A stretch of DNA of 64,000 bases from Stappia sp. 28M-7. GTDB lineage: Bacteria > Pseudomonadota > Alphaproteobacteria > Rhizobiales > Stappiaceae. The notes under the pieces are model-generated. The model was not told where the DNA came from, did no database searches, and was given only the letters and a program-made list of their open reading frames with translations. This document shows positions 61,359-64,000 of this stretch, piece by piece; within the stretch, counting starts at the first letter, position 1, and each line of letters starts with the position of its first letter. A program made the position numbers and the translations under genes. The DNA lies in contig NZ_JACMIA010000001.1 of NCBI RefSeq assembly GCF_014252955.1, forward strand, positions 682,001 through 746,000. Reading direction: 5' to 3'.

Positions 61359-62164
61359 GCGCCGCCGCTGCCGCCCCGGTGCATTTCGACCGGCGGGAGG
61401 ATGCCGTCTGGCTGACGCTGGACCGTCCCGGGCGCGGCAATGCGCTGGTGCCCGAACTGCTGGCCGCCTTGCGCGAACGGATCGACGAGGCACGGCGGGC
61501 CGAGGCCCCGGCGCTCGTGTTGACCGGGCACGGCCGGGCCTTTTCCGCCGGCGGCGATGTTGCCCGCTTCGCCGAGCTTGCCCGCGACCGCGAGGCCCTG
61601 CTGCGCTTCGCGCGCGAGATCGTCGGCCCGCTCAATGCGGCGATCCTCGATCTTCTCGCCTTTCCCATGCCGGTGATTGCCGCCGTGAACGGTCCGGTCA
61701 CCGGCGGCTCGGCCGGCCTGATGCTGGCCGCCGACATGGTGGTGATGAGCGAGGACGCGTTTCTCCAGCCCTATTATGCGCAGATGGGCTTTGCGCCCGA
61801 TGGCGGCTGGACCGCGCTGCTGCCGGGCCGCATCGGCACCGCGCGGGCGCTGGAGGTGCAGTATCGCAACCAGCGCCTCACCGCCTCCGATTGCCTGCGC
61901 CTTGGTCTGGCGAGCGAGATCTGCCCGCGCGCCGAGCTGGAGGCGCGCGTCGCTGCGCTGACCGCCTCCCTTGCCGAAATGGACCCCGGCACCCTCGCCA
62001 TGACCCGCGCCAATGTCTGGAACAGGGAGCGCCGGGCCGCCGCCGCCGAGGCGCTGGAGCGCGAGCTTCAGGGCTTCCTGGCGCTGATCGCCCGTCCCGA
62101 AACGCGGGCGCGGATGGAGGCCTTTCTCGCGCCGGCGATGCTGGCCGGGGAGGGGCGGCGATGA
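61355..62164 (+). CDS. Enoyl-CoA hydratase/isomerase family protein
   Basis: A 269-aa crotonase-fold enzyme. LTLDRPGRGNALVPELLAAL near residue 20, the oxyanion-hole segment LTGHGRAFSAGGDVARFAEL (about 54-73), and NGPVTGGSAGLMLAADMVVMSEDAFLQPYYAQMGFAPDGG (about 110-150). The second catalytic Glu of hydratases lies in PYYAQMGFAPDGG, where Asp/Gly instead of the usual E suggests an isomerase or other crotonase activity. In an operon with an acyl-CoA synthetase and MaoC dehydratase. Confidence 0.85.
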   Translation: MSAAAAAPVHFDRREDAVWLTLDRPGRGNALVPELLAALRERIDEARRAEAPALVLTGHGRAFSAGGDVARFAELARDREALLRFAREIVGPLNAAILDLLAFPMPVIAAVNGPVTGGSAGLMLAADMVVMSEDAFLQPYYAQMGFAPDGGWTALLPGRIGTARALEVQYRNQRLTASDCLRLGLASEICPRAELEARVAALTASLAEMDPGTLAMTRANVWNRERRAAAAEALERELQGFLALIARPETRARMEAFLAPAMLAGEGRR

Positions 62165-63699
62165 TGTCCTGGGTCACCGACATGGCGGCCAAGCGCGCCG
62201 AACTGACGCCCGCGCGCGTCGCCTTCACCGACCACGAGACCGGCGTGCAGCTGACCTTCGCCGAAGTCGAGGCAAAGGCCAACCGCTCCGCCCGCGCCCT
62301 GCTGGCGCGCGGGATTGCCGCCGGCGAGCGTGTCGCCATCCTGAGCCACAATCATGCGGACTTCTTCGTCCTGCTCTTCGCCGCGCAGAAGACCGGCATC
62401 GTGCTGCTGCCGCTCAACTGGCGCCAGCCGCCGGCCGAGCTTGCGCCTGTCGTTGCCGCCTCCGGCGCGCGGCTGCTGCTGCATGACGGCGCAACGGCGG
62501 CGACCGCTCAGGCGCTTGCCGGTGATCTCGGGCTCGATCTTGTCGGCTTTGCCGATGCGCCCGTTGCGGGCGAGGCGCCGCATCTCGACGGGCTTGCCGC
62601 AGACCTTTCCTGGGCGCCGCTCGGCGACATGCGGGTCGAGGCCGGCCGGCCCTGGTACCTGCTGGCCACCTCCGGCACCACCGGCACGCCGAAACTGGTG
62701 ATCCAGACGGCGGAAATGGCCTGGGCCAATGCGGTCAACTACACCCAGGCGACCGGCCTTTCCGGCACCGACCGCGCGGTCAACTTCCTGCCGCTGTTCC
62801 ACACGGCCGGCATCAACCTGATGACCCTGCCGCTGTTCCTTGCCGGCGGCGAGAGCATCGTTCTGCGCAAGTTCGATGCCCCGGCGGTGCTGTGGTTGAT
62901 CGGTGCCGGCCGTCTCACCGCCTTCTTCGGCGTGCCGGCGATCTACCAGGCGATCGCGCTGGAGCCGAGCTTTGGCGAAACGGACTTTTCCGCCCTGCGC
63001 TCGCTCGGCTGCGGCGGTGCGCCGATGCCCGCGCCCCTGCTTGAGACCTATCTGTCGCGCGGCGTCACCGTGTGCAACGGCATGGGCATGACCGAGACCG
63101 GGCCGACGGTGTTCCTGTCCGATCCGGACAATGCGCCGCGCAAGATCGGCTCCGTCGGCAAGGCGCAGATCCTCGTCGAGGTGCGCCTCGTTTCCGTCAC
63201 CGGCGAGGTGGTCGAAGGGGAAGGCGAGGGCGAGCTGCAGATCCGCGGGCCCGGCGTCACGCCCGGCTATTTCGGCAATCCGCAGGCAAGCGCTGCGGCC
63301 TTCGCGCCGGGCGGCTGGCTGCTGTCGGGCGATGTCGCCCGCCGCGATGCCGACGGCTACTACTACATCGTCGACCGCATCAAGGACATGTACATCTCCG
63401 GCGGCGAGAACGTCTATCCGGCCGAGGTCGAGCGGGTGCTGGTCGCCCATGAGGACGTGCTCGACGCGGTGGTGATCGGCGTGCCGGACGAGAAGTGGGG
63501 CGAGGTCGGCGCCGCCTGGCTGATCGCCCGCCCCGGCGCGGCGATCGATGTCGCCGCGCTGACCCGTTGGTGCCGGGAACGGCTCGCCGGCTACAAGGTG
63601 CCGCGCAGCTTCCAGGTCGTGGACGACCTGCCGCGCACCGCCGCCGGCAAGGTGCAGAAACACATCCTGAGAACGCTGCATGGGGAGAGTGGCCGGTGA
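62161..63699 (+). CDS. Acyl-CoA synthetase (AMP-forming)
   Basis: A 512-aa ANL ligase. ATP loop LLATSGTTGTPKLVIQT (about residues 166-182), FLPLFHTAGINLM, GMGMTETGPTVF, LLSGDVARRDADGYYYIVDRIKDMYISGGENVYPAEVE (hinge and A8), and catalytic Lys in RTAAGKVQKHIL. It activates a carboxylic acid, fatty or aromatic, to its CoA ester for the adjoining hydratases. Coupled to both neighbours by 4-bp overlaps. Confidence 0.9.
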   Translation: MMSWVTDMAAKRAELTPARVAFTDHETGVQLTFAEVEAKANRSARALLARGIAAGERVAILSHNHADFFVLLFAAQKTGIVLLPLNWRQPPAELAPVVAASGARLLLHDGATAATAQALAGDLGLDLVGFADAPVAGEAPHLDGLAADLSWAPLGDMRVEAGRPWYLLATSGTTGTPKLVIQTAEMAWANAVNYTQATGLSGTDRAVNFLPLFHTAGINLMTLPLFLAGGESIVLRKFDAPAVLWLIGAGRLTAFFGVPAIYQAIALEPSFGETDFSALRSLGCGGAPMPAPLLETYLSRGVTVCNGMGMTETGPTVFLSDPDNAPRKIGSVGKAQILVEVRLVSVTGEVVEGEGEGELQIRGPGVTPGYFGNPQASAAAFAPGGWLLSGDVARRDADGYYYIVDRIKDMYISGGENVYPAEVERVLVAHEDVLDAVVIGVPDEKWGEVGAAWLIARPGAAIDVAALTRWCRERLAGYKVPRSFQVVDDLPRTAAGKVQKHILRTLHGESGR

Positions 63700-64000
63700 C
63701 CACGGCAATGGACGAATGGACGGCGCGCTGGGTGCCGACACAGGCGGATTTCGACGCTTTCGCGGAACTGTCGGGCGACGACAATCCCATCCATGTCGAT
63801 GCGGAGTTTTCGGCGCGCACCCGCTTCGGGCGCACCGTCTCGCACGGCATGCTGCTCTATTCGCGCCTCTGGGCCCTGCTGCGCCAGCGCTATCCGGAGC
63901 ACCGCCACGCGGTGCAGGCGCTGATGTTCCCCAATCCCGCCTATGCGGAGGAGGAGCTGGAACTCGCCTTCTCGCAAGCCGGTACCGGCGAGGCCGGCGA
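63696..64000 (+). CDS. MaoC-family dehydratase (5' part, runs off the window)
   Basis: About 101 codons are visible. The GTG at 63696 overlaps the synthetase stop (GTGA); an ATG four codons on is possible. SGDDNPIHVDAEFSARTRFGRTVSHGM is the MaoC hydratase-2 motif with the catalytic Asp and His. It probably hydrates an enoyl-CoA in the same degradative pathway as the crotonase and ligase genes. Confidence 0.87.
   Translation, partial: MTTAMDEWTARWVPTQADFDAFAELSGDDNPIHVDAEFSARTRFGRTVSHGMLLYSRLWALLRQRYPEHRHAVQALMFPNPAYAEEELELAFSQAGTGEAG

Overview
The window is GC-rich, densely packed DNA without IS elements, phage genes, CRISPR arrays, tRNA or rRNA. Codon bias, many ATGA/GTGA stop-start overlaps, a RirA-type Rrf2 regulator with Cys91/99/105, and the abundance of TRAP, Dpp and Liv transporters point to an alphaproteobacterium, most likely Hyphomicrobiales/Rhodobacterales and perhaps Stappiaceae-like. 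The lineage is an inference.

Layout. (1) 1-14612: a catabolic region. A Dpp-type peptide/opine ABC transporter (minus strand) has a substrate-binding protein that looks circularly permuted. Divergent from it are three fumarylacetoacetate-hydrolase-family genes. A minus-strand operon follows (SDR, dctQ, dctM, dctP, SDR, SDR, KstD-like FAD dehydrogenase), divergent from a GntR regulator and a GST; three phased repeats lie in that divergent promoter. (2) 14747-15394: a LysE exporter. (3) 15858-28885: an apparent lipo-amino-acid biosynthetic cluster: desaturase, ACP, CFA-type methyltransferase, P450, type II thioesterase and FAAL, a terminator, then hotdog protein, TauD/SyrP-like dioxygenase, class II aldolase, LnmK-like double hotdog and a stand-alone A-PCP-C NRPS. 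An AT-rich leader with a perfect 20-bp palindrome precedes it. (4) 28882-36877, minus strand: a six-gene secreted operon with a Cys/Pro-rich exported protein, two paralogous lipoproteins and three trypsin-fold proteins. It is divergent from a type I secretion ABC/HlyD pair (37107-40161).

(5) 40212-47736: a TPP riboswitch and a thiamine operon, thiD-thiO-thiS-thiG-thiE-thiY-tenA-thiZ-thiX, with a convergent thiamine pyrophosphokinase. It combines thiazole synthesis, coupling and pyrimidine salvage. thiC and thiF are not present. (6) 47830-50567: a SAF-domain oxidoreductase convergent with L-serine deaminase. (7) 50749-59307: GntR regulator, kynU-kynA-kynB (tryptophan to anthranilate), then a complete Liv-type ABC transporter with its binding protein. 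(8) 59435-59920: RirA-like iron regulator; next to it lie about 660 bp holding a cluster of palindromic REP-like repeats. (9) 60585-64000: TetR regulator, enoyl-CoA hydratase, acyl-CoA synthetase and the start of a MaoC dehydratase, an acyl-CoA catabolic operon that runs off the window.

Most novel: the lipo-amino-acid cluster, the adjoining secreted protease/lipoprotein operon with an orphan type I exporter, and the permuted binding protein. All functions are inferred from sequence by eye; no database search was possible.
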